Assembly: GCA_040954595.2 (NCBI GenBank)
Contig: CM082593.2
Span: 8,990,001 to 9,054,000 of the forward strand
Direction of reading: 5' to 3'
DNA from: Balanoglossus misakiensis
Lineage: Eukaryota; Hemichordata
DNA length: 64,000 bases
The translations under genes and the position numbers were made by a program. Positions within the stretch are counted from its first letter, which is position 1. Every line of letters starts with the position of its first letter. This document shows positions 45,706 to 58,950 of this stretch, in pieces. A model generated the notes under the pieces. That model saw only the letters and a list, made by a program, of their open reading frames with translations, was not told where the DNA came from and searched no databases.

Positions 45706-45833
45706 CATATGAAAAATAATGAAATTCATGCAAAAAGCAAAAAAGTATTATGGGTATAATGCCATTGCAGCATTGGCGGTTCGACTCCGTCGATACTTAC
45801 TTTGAAGCATAAGTCTTCATTATTTTTCATATG
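45706..45833. mobile_element. 128-bp MITE/hairpin with perfect 18-bp TIRs and a tRNA-like interior
   Basis: CATATGAAAAATAATGAA (45,706-45,723) and its exact inverse (45,816-45,833). Inside, 45,743-45,798 can fold like part of a tRNA. AAGTATT pairs with GATACTT, a 5-bp stem with a 7-nt loop (AATGC-CATTGCA-GCATT) follows, and then a T-arm-like GGCGGTTCGACTCCGTC. The D arm is missing and the base before the would-be anticodon is A instead of T, so it is not a functional cytosolic tRNA gene. Confidence 0.55.
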
Positions 45834-45980
45834 TAATAAATAAAACTATTCCAAATTCATATCTTTGTTTTCAGTTTGTGCTTTTGCTTCAGTTAGGGGG
45901 CCCACACTTACCAAACCTGTCTTGCCATCATTTCACATTTCTTTAAATATGCAGCGCCAGCAGTAGGCAGTATTTGATCA

Positions 45981-48900
45981 AATTGACCCACAAATCACTC
46001 AAAATTAATAGGCAGGATACTGTCCACTCTGGCCTGGTTACTGTCTGGCCTGGTTAATGTTGACGCAAAGGTTGACCCCACCAAACACTCAAAATTAATG
46101 GACAGGATACTGTCCACTCTGGCCTGGTTACAGTGTGCTCTGGTTAATGTTGACGCAAAGGTTGTCCACCAAACACTCAAAATTAATGGACAGGATACTG
46201 TCCACTCTGGCCTGGTTACTATCTGGCCTAGTTAATGTTGACGCAAAGGTTGACCCCACCAAACACTCGAAATTAATGGGCAGCATACTGTCCACTCTGG
46301 CCTTGTTACTGTCTGGCCTTGTTAATGTTGACGCAAAGGTTGACCCCACCAAACACTTGAAATTCATGGGCAGAATACTGTCCACTCTGGCCAGGATAAT
46401 GTCTGGCCTGGTTAATGTTGACGCAAAGGTTGACCCCACCAAACACTTGAAATTCATGGGCAGAATACTGTCCACTCTCCGCCTGGTTACTTTCAGGCCT
46501 GGTTAATGTTGACGCAAAGGTTGACCCCACCAGACACTCAAAATTAATGGACAGGATACTGTCGACTCTGGCCTGGTTACTATCTGGCCTGGTTAATGTT
46601 GACGCAAAGGTTGACCCCATCAGACACTCAAAATTAATGGACAGGATACTGTCGACTCTGGCCTGGTTACTATCTGGCCTGGTTAATGTTGACGCAAAGG
46701 TTGACCCCACCAAACACTCGAAATTAATGGGCAGAATACTGTCCACTCTGGCCTGGTTACTGTCTGGCCTGGTTAATGTTGACGCAAAGGTTGAGCCCAC
46801 CAAACACTCGAAATTAATGGGCAGAATACTGTCCACTCTTGCCTGGTTACTGTCTGGTCTGGTTAATGTTGACACAAGGTTGACCCCACCAGACACTCAA
46901 AATTAATGGACAGGATACTGTCCACTCTGGCCAGGATACTGTCTGGCCTGGTTAATGTTGACGCAGAGGTTGACCCCACCAGACACTCAAAATTAATGGA
47001 CAGGATACTGTCCACTCTGGCCAGGATACTGTCTGGCCTGGTTAATGTTGACGCAAAGGTTGACCCCACCAGACACTCAAAATTAATGGGCAGGATACTA
47101 TCCACTCTGGCCTGGTTACTGTCTGGCCTGGTTAATGTTGACGCAAAGGTTGTCCACCAAACACTCGAAATTAATGGGCAGCATACTGTCCACTCTGGCC
47201 TGGTTACTATCTGGCCTGGTTAATGTTGACGCAAAGGTTGACCCCACCAGACACTCAAAATAATGGACAGGATACTGTCCACTCTGGCCTGGTTACTATC
47301 TGGCCTGGTTAATGTTGACGCAAAGGTTGACCCCACCAGACACTCAAAATAATGGACAGGATACTGTCCACTCTGGCCTGGTTACTGTCTGGCCTGGTTA
47401 ATGTTGACGCAAAGGTTGACCCCACCAGACACTCAAAATTAATGGGCAGGATACTGTCCACTCTGGCCAGGATACTGTCTGGTCTGGTTAATGTTTACGC
47501 AAAGGTTGACCCCACCAGACACTCAAAATTAATGGACAGGATACTGTCCACTCTGGCCAGAATACTGTCTGGCCTGGTTAATGTTGACGCAAAGGTTGAC
47601 CCCACCAGACACTCAAAATTAATGGACAGGATACTGTCCACTCTGGCCAGGATACTGTCTGGCCTGGTTAATGTTGACGCAAAGGTTGACCCCACCAGAC
47701 ACTCAAAATAAATGGACAGGATACTGTCCACTCTGGCCAGGATACTGTCTGGCCTGGTTAATGTTGACGCAAAGGTTGACCCCACCAGACACTCAAAATT
47801 AATGGGCAGGATACTATCCACTCTGGCCAGGATACTGTCTGGTCAGGTTAATATTGACGCAAAGGTTGACCCCACCAGACACTCAAAATTAATGGACAGG
47901 ATACTGTCCACTCTGGCCAGGATACTGTCTGCTCTGGTTAATGTTGACGCAAAGGTTGTCCACCAAACACTCAAAATTAATGGACAGGATACTGTCCACT
48001 CTGGCCTGGTTACTGTCTGGCCTGGTTAATGTTGACGCAAAGGTTGTCCACCAAACACTCGAAATTAATGGGCAGCATACTGTCCACTCTGGCCTGGTTA
48101 CTATCTGGCCTGGTTAATGTTGACGCAAAGGTTGACCCCACCAGACACTCAAAATAATGGACAGGATACTGTCCACTCTGGCCTGGTTACTGTCTGGCCT
48201 GGTTAATGTTGACGCAAAGGTTGACCCCACCAGACACTCAAAATTAATGGGCAGGATACTGTCCACTCTGGCCTGGTTACTGTCTGGCCTGGTTAATGTT
48301 GACGCAAAGGTTGACCCCACCAGACACTCAAAATTAATGGGCAGGATACTGTCCACTCTGGCCAGGATACTGTCTGGCCTGGTTAATGTTGACGCAAAGG
48401 TTGTCCACCAAACACTCGAAATTAATGGGCAGCATACTGTCCACTCTGGCCTGGTTACTATCTGGCCTGGTTAATGTTGACGCAAAGGTTGACCCCACCA
48501 GACACTCAAAATTAATGGACAGGATACTGTCCACTCTGGCCAGGATACTGTCTGGCCTGGTTAATGTTGACGCAAAGGTTGACCCCACCAGACACTCAAA
48601 ATAAATGGACAGGATACTGTCCACTCTGGCCAGGATACTGTCTGGCCTGGTTAATGTTGACGCAAAGGTTGACCCCACCAGACACTCAAAATTAATGGGC
48701 AGGATACTATCCACTCTGGCCAGGTTACTGTCTGGTCAGGTTAATATTGACGCAAAGGTTGACCCCACCAGACACTCAAAATTAATGGACAGGATACTGT
48801 CCACTCTGGCCAGGATACTGTCTGCTCTGGTTAATGTTGACGCAAAGGTTGTCCACCAAACACTCAAAATTAATGGACAGGATACTGTCCACTCTGGCCT

Positions 48901-49500
48901 GGTTACTGTCTGGCCTGGTTAATGTTGACGCAAAGGTTGTCCACCAAACACTCGAAATTAATGGGCAGCATACTGTCCACTCTGGCCTGGTTACTATCTG
49001 GCCTGGTTAATGTTGACGCAAAGGTTGACCCCACCAGACACTCAAAATAATGGACAGGATACTGTCCACTCTGGCCTGGTTACTGTCTGGCCTGGTTAAT
49101 GTTGACGCAAAGGTTGACCCCACCAGACACTCAAAATTAATGGGCAGGATACTGTCCACTCTGGCCTGGTTACTGTCTGGCCTGGTTAATGTTGACGCAA
49201 AGGTTGACCCCACCAGACACTCAAAATTAATGGGCAGGATACTGTCCACTCTGGCCAGGATACTGTCTGGCCTGGTTAATGTTGACGCAAAGGTTGACCC
49301 CACCAGACACTCAAAATTAATGGACAGGATACTGTCCACTCTGGCCAGGATACTGTCTGGCCTGGTTAATGTTGACGCAAAGGTTGACCCCACCAGACAC
49401 TCAAAATAAATGGACAGGATACTGTCCACTCTGGCCAGGATACTGTCTGGCCTGGTTAATGTTGACGCAAAGGTTGACCCCACCAGACACTCAAAATAAA
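45981..49500 (+). repeat. Satellite block A: GACACTCAAAATTAATGGACAGG variant with 88/89-bp units and 893-bp super-repeat
   Basis: Most units here have CCAGACACTCAAAATTAATG and GGACAGGATACTGTCC. Shortened units (GGTTGTCCACCAAAC, 88 bp) occur at about 46,158, 47,147, 47,953, 48,041, 48,398, 48,848 and 48,934. The landmark series at 47,712-48,029 recurs almost unchanged at 48,605-48,922, an offset of 893 bp or ten units. The 46,300-46,510 part resembles block B/C (see findings). Confidence 0.9.
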
Positions 49501-51060
49501 TGGACAGGATACTGTCCACTCTGGTCAGGATACTGTATGGCCTGGTTAATGTTGACGCACAGGTTGACCCCACCAGACACTCAAAATTAATGGGCAGAAT
49601 ACTGTCCACTCTGGCCAGGATACTGTCTGGTCTGGTTAATGTTGACGCAAAGGTTGACCCCACCAAACACTCAAAATTAATGGGCAGAATACTGTCCACT
49701 CTGGCCAGGATACTGTCTGGTCTGGTTAATGTTGACGCAAAGGTTGAGCCCACCAAACACTCGAAATTAATGGGCAGAATACTGTCCACTCTGGCCAGGA
49801 TACTGTCTGGTCTGATTAATGTTGACGCAAAGGTTGAGCCCACCAGACACTCAAAATTAATGGACAGGATACTGTCCACTCTGGCCTGGTTACTGTCTGG
49901 CCTGGTTAATGTTGATGCAAAGGTTGACCCCACCAAACACTCAAAATTAATGGACAGGATACTGTCCACTCTGGCCTGGTTACTGTCTGGCCTGGTTAAT
50001 GTTGACGCAAAGGTTGACCCCACCAAACACTCAAAATTAATGGACAGAATAATGTCCACTCTGGCCTGGTTACTGTCTGGCCTGGTTAATGTTGACGCAA
50101 AGGTTGACCCCACCAAACACTCGAAATTAATGGGCAGAATACTGTCCACTCTGGCCTGGTTACTGTCTGGCCTGGTTAATGTTGACGCAAAGGTTGACCC
50201 CACCAAACACTCGAAATTAATGGGCAGGATACTGTCCTCTCTGGCCTTGTTACTGTCTGGCCTGGTTAATGTTGACGCAAAGGTTGACCCAACCAAACAC
50301 TCGAAATTAATGGGCAGGATACTGTCCACTCTGGCCTTGTTACTGTCTGGCCTGGTTAATGTTGACGCAAAGGTTGACCCAACCAAACACTCGAAATTAA
50401 TGGGCAGGATACTGTCCACTCTGGCCTTGTTACTGTCTGGCCTGGTTAATGTTGACGCAAAGGTTGACCCCACCAAACACTCGAAATTAATGGGCAGGAT
50501 ACTGTCCACTCTGGTCTGGTTACTGTCTGGCCTGGTTAATGTTGACGCAAAGGTTGACCCCACCAAACACTCGAAATTCATGGGCAGGATACTGTCCACT
50601 CTTGCCTTGTTACTGTCTGGCCTGGTTAATGTTGACGCAAAGGTTGACCCCACCAAACACTCGAAATTCATGGGCAGGATACTGTCCACTCTGGCCTGGT
50701 TACTGTCTGGCCTGGTTAATGTTGACGCAAAGGTTGACCCCATCAAACACTCGAAATTCATGGGCAGGATACTGTCCACTCTGGCCTTGTTACTGTCTGG
50801 CCTGGTTAATGTTGACGCAAAGGTTGACCCCACCAAACACTCGAAATTAATGGGCAGGATACTGTCCACTCTGGCCTTGTTACTGTCTGGCCTGGATAAT
50901 GTTGACGCAAAGGTTGACCCCACCAAACACTTGAAATTCATGGGCAGAATACTGTCCACTCTGGCCAGGATAATGTCTGGCCTGGTTAATGTTGACGCAA
51001 AGGTTGACCCCACCAAACACTTGAAATTCATGGGCAGAATACTGTCCACTCTCCGCCTGG
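49501..51060 (+). repeat. Satellite block B: strictly 90-bp units, no indels
   Basis: Consecutive units keep an exact 90-bp period, shifting gradually from CAGACACTCAAAATTAATG to CAAACACTCGAAATTAATGG types. This regularity gives a 526-codon frame on the plus strand (49,500-51,080) and a 680-codon frame on the minus strand (51,049-49,007). Each is a string of 30-residue repeats such as MDRILSTLARILSGLVNVDA or MDSILPINFECLVGSTFAST. Confidence 0.95.
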
Positions 51061-54000
51061 TTACTTTCAGGCCTGGTTAATGTTGACGCAAAGGTTGACC
51101 CCACCAAACACTCGAAATTTATGGGCAGGATACTGTCCACTCTGGCCTGGTTACTGTCTGGCCTGGTTAATGTTGACGCAAAGGTTGACCCCACCAAACA
51201 CTCGAAATTAATGGGCAGGATACTGTCCACTCTGGCCTTGTTACTGTCTGGCCTGGTTAATGTTGACACAAAGGTTGACCCCACCAAACACTCGAAATTC
51301 ATGGGCAGAATACTGTCCACTCTGGCCAGGATACCGTCTGGCCTGGTTAATGTTGACGCAAAGGTTGACCCCACCAAACACTTGAAATTCATGGGCAGAA
51401 TACTGTCCACTCTCCGCCTGGTTACTTTCAGGCCTGGTTAATGTTGACGCAAAGGTTGACCCAACCAAACACTCGAAATTAATAGGCAGAATACTGTCCA
51501 CTCTCCGCCTGGTTACTGTCTGGCCTGGTTAATGTTGATGCAACGGTTGACCCCACCAAACACTCAAAATTAATGGGCAGAATACTGTCCACTCTCCGCC
51601 TGGTTACTTTCAGGCCTGGTTAATGTTGACGCAAAGGTTGACCCAACCAAACACTCGAAATTAATGGGCAGGATACTGTCCACTCTGGCCTTGTTACTGT
51701 CTGGCCTGGTTAATGTTGACGCAACGGTTGACCCCACCAAACACTCGAAATTAATGGGCAGAATACTGTCCACTCTCAGCCTGGTTACTGTCTGGCCTGG
51801 TTAATGTTGACGCAAAGGTTGACCCAACCAAACACTCGAAATTAATGGGCAGAATACTGTCCACTCTGGCCTTGTTACTGTCTGGCCTGGTTAATGTTGA
51901 CGCAAAGGTTGACCCCACCAAACACTCGAAATTAATGGGCAGAATACTGTCCACTCTGGCCTTGTTACTGTCTGGCCTGGTTAATGTTGACGGAAAGGTT
52001 GACCCCACCAAACACTCGAAATTAATGGGCAGAATACTGTCCACTCTGGCCTGGTTACTGTCTTGCCTGGTTAATGTTGACGCAAAGGTTGACCCCACCA
52101 AACACTCGAAATTAATGGGCAGAATACTGTCCACTCTGGCCTTGTTACTGTCTGGCCTTGTTAATGTTGACGCAAAGGTTGACCCCACCAAACACTCGAA
52201 ATTAATGGGCAGAATACTGTCCAATCTCTGCCTGGTTACTGTCTGGCCTGGTTAATGTTGACGCAACGGTTGACCCCACCAAACACTCGAAATTAATGGG
52301 CAGGATACTGTCCACTCTGGCCTTGTTACTGTCTGGCCTGGTTAATGTTGACGCAAAGGTTGACCCCACCAAACACTTGAAATTAATGGGCAGAATACTG
52401 TCCAATCTCCGCCTGGTTACTGTCTGGCCTGGTTAATGTTGACGCAAAGGTTGACCCCACCAAACACTCGAAATTAATAGGCAGAATACTGTCCACTCTG
52501 GCCTTGTTACTGTCTGGCCTTGTTAATGTTGACGCAAAGGTTGACCCCACCAAATACTCGAAATTAATGGGCAGAATACTGTCCAATCTCTGCCTGGTTA
52601 CTGTCTGGCCTGGTTAATGTTGACGCAACGGTTGACCCCACCAAACACTCGAAATTAATGGGCAGGATACTGTCCACTCTGGCCTTGTTACTGTCTGGCC
52701 TGGTTAATGTTGACGCAAAGGTTGACCCCACCAAACACTTGAAATTAATGGGCAGAATACTGTCCAATCTCCGCCTGGTTACTGTCTGGCCTGGTTAATG
52801 TTGACGCAACGATTGACCCCACCAAACACTCGAAATTAATGGGCAGGATACTGTCCACTCTGGCCTTGTTACTGTCTGGCCTGGTTAATGTTGACGCAAA
52901 GGTTGACCCCACCAAACACTCAAAATTAATGGGCAGAATACTGTCCAATCTCCGCCTGGTTACTGTCTGGCCTGGTTAATGTTGACGCAAAGGTTGACCC
53001 CACCAAACACTCGAAATTAATGGGCAGGATACTGTCCACTCTGGCCTTGTTACTGTCTGGCCTGGTTAATGTTGACGCAAAGGTTGACCCCACCAAACAC
53101 TTGAAATTCATGGGCAGAATACTGTCCACTCTCCGCCTGGTTACTTTCAGGCCTGGTTAATGTTGACGCAAAGGTTGACCCAACCAAACACTCGAAATTA
53201 ATGGGCAGAATACTGTCCACTCTCTGCCTGGTTACTTTCAGGCCGGGTTAATGTTGACGCAAAGGTTGACCCAACCAAACATTCGAAATTAATAGGCAGA
53301 ATACTGTCCACTCTCCGCCTGGTTACTGTCTGGCCTGGTTAATGTTGACGCAACGGTTGACCCCACCAAACACTCGAATTTAATGGGCAGAATACTGTCC
53401 ACTCTCCGCCTGGTTACTGTCTGGCCTGGTTAATGTTGACGCAAAGGTTGACCCAACCAAACACTCGAAATTAATGGGCAGAATACTGTCCTCTCTGGCC
53501 TTGTTACTGTCTGGCCTGGTTAATGTTGACGCAAAGGTTGACCCCACCAAACACTCGAAATTAATGGGCAGAATACTGTCCACTCTGGCCTGGTTACTGT
53601 GTGCTCTGGTTAATGTTGACGCAAAGGTTGACCCCACCAAACACTCGAAATTAATGGGCAGAATACTGTCCACTCTGGCCTGGTTAGTGTCTTGCCTTGT
53701 TAATGTTGACGCAAAGGTTGACCCCACCAAACACTCGAAATTAATGGGCAGAATACTGTCCAATCTCTGCCTGGTTACTGTCTGGCCTGGTTAATGTTGA
53801 CGCAACGGTTGACCCCACCAAACACTCGAAATTAATGGGCAGGATACTGTCCACTCTGGCCTTGTTACTGTCTGGCCTGGTTAATGTTGACGCAAAGGTT
53901 GACCCCACCAAACACTTGAAATTAATGGGCAGAATACTGTCCAATCTCCGCCTGGTTACTGTCTGGCCTGGTTAATGTTGACGCAAAGGTTGACCCCACC

Positions 54001-57000
54001 AAACACTCGAAATTAATAGGCAGAATACTGTCCACTCTGGCCTTGTTACTGTCTGGCCTTGTTAATGTTGACGCAAAGGTTGACCCCACCAAATACTCGA
54101 AATTAATGGGCAGAATACTGTCCAATCTCTGCCTGGTTACTGTCTGGCCTGGTTAATGTTGACGCAACGGTTGACCCCACCAAACACTCGAAATTAATGG
54201 GCAGGATACTGTCCACTCTGGCCTTGTTACTGTCTGGCCTGGTTAATGTTGACGCAAAGGTTGACCCCACCAAACACTTGAAATTAATGGGCAGAATACT
54301 GTCCAATCTCCGCCTGGTTACTGTCTGGCCTGGTTAATGTTGACGCAACGGTTGACCCCACCAAACACTCGAAATTAATGGGCAGGATACTGTCCACTCT
54401 GGCCTGGTTAGTGTCTTGCCTTGTTAATGTTGACGCAAAGGTTGACCCCACCAAACACTCGAAATTAATGGGCAGAATACTGTCCAATCTCTGCCTGGTT
54501 ACTGTCTGGCCTGGTTAATGTTGACGCAACGGTTGACCCCACCAAACACTCGAAATTAATGGGCAGGATACTGTCCAATCTCCGCCTGGTTACTTTCAGG
54601 CCGGGTTAATGTTGACGCAAAGGTTGACCCAACCAAACATTCGAAATTAATAGGCAGAATACTGTCCACTCTCCGCCTGGTTACTGTCTGGCCTGGTTAA
54701 TGTTGACGCAACGGTTGACCCCACCAAACACTCGAATTTAATGGGCAGAATACTGTCCACTCTCCGCCTGGTTACTGTCTGGCCTGGTTAATGTTGACGC
54801 AAAGGTTGACCCAACCAAACACTCGAAATTAATGGGCAGAATACTGTCCTCTCTGGCCTTGTTACTGTCTGGCCTGGTTAATGTTGACGCAAAGGTTGAC
54901 CCCACCAAACACTCGAAATTAATGGGCAGAATACTGTCCACTCTGGCCTGGTTACTGTGTGCTCTGGTTAATGTTGACGCAAAGGTTGACCCCACCAAAC
55001 ACTCGAAATTAATGGGCAGAATACTGTCCACTCTGGCCTGGTTAGTGTCTTGCCTTGTTAATGTTGACGCAAAGGTTGACCCCACCAAACACTCGAAATT
55101 AATGGGCAGAATACTGTCCAATCTCTGCCTGGTTACTGTCTGGCCTGGTTAATGTTGACGCAACGGTTGACCCCACCAAACACTCGAAATTAATGGGCAG
55201 GATACTGTCCACTCTGGCCTTGTTACTGTCTGGCCTGGTTAATGTTGACGCAAAGGTTGACCCCACCAAACACTTGAAATTAATGGGCAGAATACTGTCC
55301 AATCTCCGCCTGGTTACTGTCTGGCCTGGTTAATGTTGACGCAAAGGTTGACCCCACCAAACACTCGAAATTAATAGGCAGAATACTGTCCACTCTGGCC
55401 TTGTTACTGTCTGGCCTTGTTAATGTTGACGCAAAGGTTGACCCCACCAAATACTCGAAATTAATGGGCAGAATACTGTCCAATCTCTGCCTGGTTACTG
55501 TCTGGCCTGGTTAATGTTGACGCAACGGTTGACCCCACCAAACACTCGAAATTAATGGGCAGGATACTGTCCACTCTGGCCTTGTTACTGTCTGGCCTGG
55601 TTAATGTTGACGCAAAGGTTGACCCCACCAAACACTTGAAATTAATGGGCAGAATACTGTCCAATCTCCGCCTGGTTACTGTCTGGCCTGGTTAATGTTG
55701 ACGCAACGGTTGACCCCACCAAACACTCGAAATTAATGGGCAGGATACTGTCCACTCTGGCCTGGTTAGTGTCTTGCCTTGTTAATGTTGACGCAAAGGT
55801 TGACCCCACCAAACACTCGAAATTAATGGGCAGAATACTGTCCAATCTCTGCCTGGTTACTGTCTGGCCTGGTTAATGTTGACGCAACGGTTGACCCCAC
55901 CAAACACTCGAAATTAATGGGCAGGATACTGTCCACTCTGGCCTTGTTACTGTCTGGCCTGGTTAATGTTGACGCAAAGGTTGACCCCACCAAACACTTG
56001 AAATTAATGGGCAGAATACTGTCCAATCTCCGCCTGGTTACTGTCTGGCCTGGTTAATGTTGACGCAAAGGTTGACCCCACCAAACACTCGAAATTAATA
56101 GGCAGAATACTGTCCACTCTGGCCTTGTTACTGTCTGGCCTTGTTAATGTTGACGCAAAGGTTGACCCCACCAAATACTCGAAATTAATGGGCAGAATAC
56201 TGTCCAATCTCTGCCTGGTTACTGTCTGGCCTGGTTAATGTTGACGCAACGGTTGACCCCACCAAACACTCGAAATTAATGGGCAGGATACTGTCCACTC
56301 TGGCCTTGTTACTGTCTGGCCTGGTTAATGTTGACGCAAAGGTTGACCCCACCAAACACTTGAAATTAATGGGCAGAATACTGTCCAATCTCCGCCTGGT
56401 TACTGTCTGGCCTGGTTAATGTTGACGCAACGGTTGACCCCACCAAACACTCGAAATTAATGGGCAGGATACTGTCCACTCTAGCCTTGTTACTGTCTGG
56501 CCTGGTTAATGTTGACGCAAAGGTTGACCCCACCAAACACTCGAAATTAATGGGCAGAATACTGTCCAATCTCCGCCTGGTTACTGTCTGGCCTGGTTAA
56601 TGTTGACGCAAAGGTTGACCCCACCAAACACTCGAAATTAATGGGCAGGATACTGTCCACTCTGGCCTTGTTACTGTCTGGCCTGGTTAATGTTGACGCA
56701 AAGGTTGACCCCACCAAACACTTGAAATTCATGGGCAGAATACTGTCCACTCTCCGCCTGGTTACTTTCAGGCCTGGTTAATGTTGACGCAAAGGTTGAC
56801 CCAACCAAACACTCGAAATTAATGGGCAGAATACTGTCCACTCTCTGCCTGGTTACTTTCAGGCCGGGTTAATGTTGACGCAAAGGTTGACCCAACCAAA
56901 CATTCGAAATTAATAGGCAGAATACTGTCCACTCTCCGCCTGGTTACTGTCTGGCCTGGTTAATGTTGACGCAACGGTTGACCCCACCAAACACTCGAAT

Positions 57001-58950
57001 TTAATGGGCAGAATACTGTCCACTCTCCGCCTGGTTACTGTCTGGCCTGGTTAATGTTGACGCAAAGGTTGACCCAACCAAACACTCGAAATTAATGGGC
57101 AGAATACTGTCCTCTCTGGCCTTGTTACTGTCTGGCCTGGTTAATGTTGACGCAAAGGTTGACCCCACCAAACACTCGAAATTAATGGGCAGAATACTGT
57201 CCACTCTGGCCTGGTTACTGTGTGCTCTGGTTAATGTTGACGCAAAGGTTGACCCCACCAAACACTCGAAATTAATGGGCAGAATACTGTCCACTCTGGC
57301 CTGGTTAGTGTCTTGCCTTGTTAATGTTGACGCAAAGGTTGACCCCACCAAACACTCGAAATTAATGGGCAGAATACTGTCCAATCTCTGCCTGGTTACT
57401 GTCTGGCCTGGTTAATGTTGACGCAACGGTTGACCCCACCAAACACTCGAAATTAATGGGCAGGATACTGTCCACTCTGGCCTTGTTACTGTCTGGCCTG
57501 GTTAATGTTGACGCAAAGGTTGACCCCACCAAACACTTGAAATTAATGGGCAGAATACTGTCCAATCTCCGCCTGGTTACTGTCTGGCCTGGTTAATGTT
57601 GACGCAACGGTTGACCCCACCAAACACTCGAAATTAATGGGCAGGATACTGTCCACTCAGGCCTTGTTACTGTCTGGCCTGGTTAATGTTGACGCAAAGG
57701 TTGACCCTACCAAACACTTGAAATTAATGGGCAGAATACTGTCCAATCTCCGCCTGGTTACTGTCTGGCCTGGTTAATGTTGACGCAACGGTTGACCCCA
57801 CCAAACACTCGAAATTAATGGGCAGGATACTGTCCACTCTGGCCTTGTTACTGTCTGGCCTGGTTAATGTTGACGCAAAGGTTGACCCCACCAAACACTC
57901 GAAATTAATGGGCAGAATACTGTCCAATCTCCGCCTGGTTACTGTCTGGCCTGGTTAATGTTGACGCAAAGGTTGACCCCACCAAACACTCGAAATTAAT
58001 GGGCAGGATACTGTCCACTCTGGCCTTGTTACTGTCTGGCCTGGTTAATGTTGACGCAAAGGTTGACCCCACCAAACACTTGAAATTCATGGGCAGAATA
58101 CTGTCCACTCTCCGCCTGGTTACTTTCAGGCCTGGTTAATGTTGACGCAAAGGTTGACCCAACCAAACACTCGAAATTAATAGGCAGAATACTGTCCACT
58201 CTCCGTCTGGTTACTGTCTGGCCTGGTTAATGTTGACGCAACGGTTGACCCCACCAAACACTCAAAATTAATGGGCAGAATACTGTCCACTCTCTGCCTG
58301 GTTACTTTCAGGCCGGGTTAATGTTGACGCAAAGGTTGACCCAACCAAACACTCGAAATTAATGGGCAGGATACTGTCCACTCTGGCCGTGTTACTGTCT
58401 GGCCTGGTTAATGTTGACGCAACGGTTGACCCCACCAAACACTCGAAATTAATGGGCAGAATACTGTCCACTCTCCGCCTGGTTACTGTGTGCTCTGGTT
58501 AATGTTGACGCAACGGTTGACCCCACCAAACACTCGAAATTAATGGGCAGAATACTGTCCACTCTCCGCCTGGTTACTGTCTGGCCTGGTTAATGTTGAC
58601 GCAAAGGTTGACCCAACCAAACACTCGAAATTAATGGGCAGAATACTGTCCACTCTGGCCTTGTTACTGTCTGGCCTGGTTAATGTTGACGCAAAGGTTG
58701 ACCCCACCAAACACTCGAAATTAATGGGCAGAATACTGTCCACTCTGGCCTGGTTACTGTTTTGCCTGGTTAATGTTGACGCAAAGGTTGACCCCACCAA
58801 ACACTCGAAATTAATTGGCAGAATACTGTCCACTCTGGTCTTGTTACTGTCTGGCCTGGTTAATGTTGACGCAAAGGTTGACCCCACCAAACACTCGAAA
58901 TTAATGGGCAGAATACTGTCCAATCTCCGCCTGGTTACTGTCTGTCCTGG
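51061..58950 (+). repeat. Satellite block C: 181-bp dimers (90+91) and 1,358/905/2,263-bp super-repeats
   Basis: An extra base in alternate units (CTCTCCGCCTGG for CTCTGGCCTGG) makes a 181-bp dimer, seen as the same frame starting every 181 bp at 52,202, 52,383, 52,564, 52,745 and 52,926. A rare landmark (AACCAAACATTCGAAATTAATAGG) recurs at 53,281, 54,639 and 56,902. The offsets are 1,358 bp (15 units) and 2,263 bp (25 units), which differ by 905 bp, or five dimers. Copies look nearly identical, indicating recent amplification. Confidence 0.95.

Noticed and set aside
45743-45798. tRNA gene
   Set aside because: Only 56 nt, no D arm, and A instead of T before the would-be anticodon. It also lies inside an inverted-repeat element.
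49007-51049. 680-codon minus-strand ORF and 526-codon plus-strand ORF as genes
   Set aside because: Both are strings of the same 90-bp satellite unit. Opposite-strand and shifted frames are open at the same time and the frames break wherever an 88-, 89- or 91-bp unit occurs.
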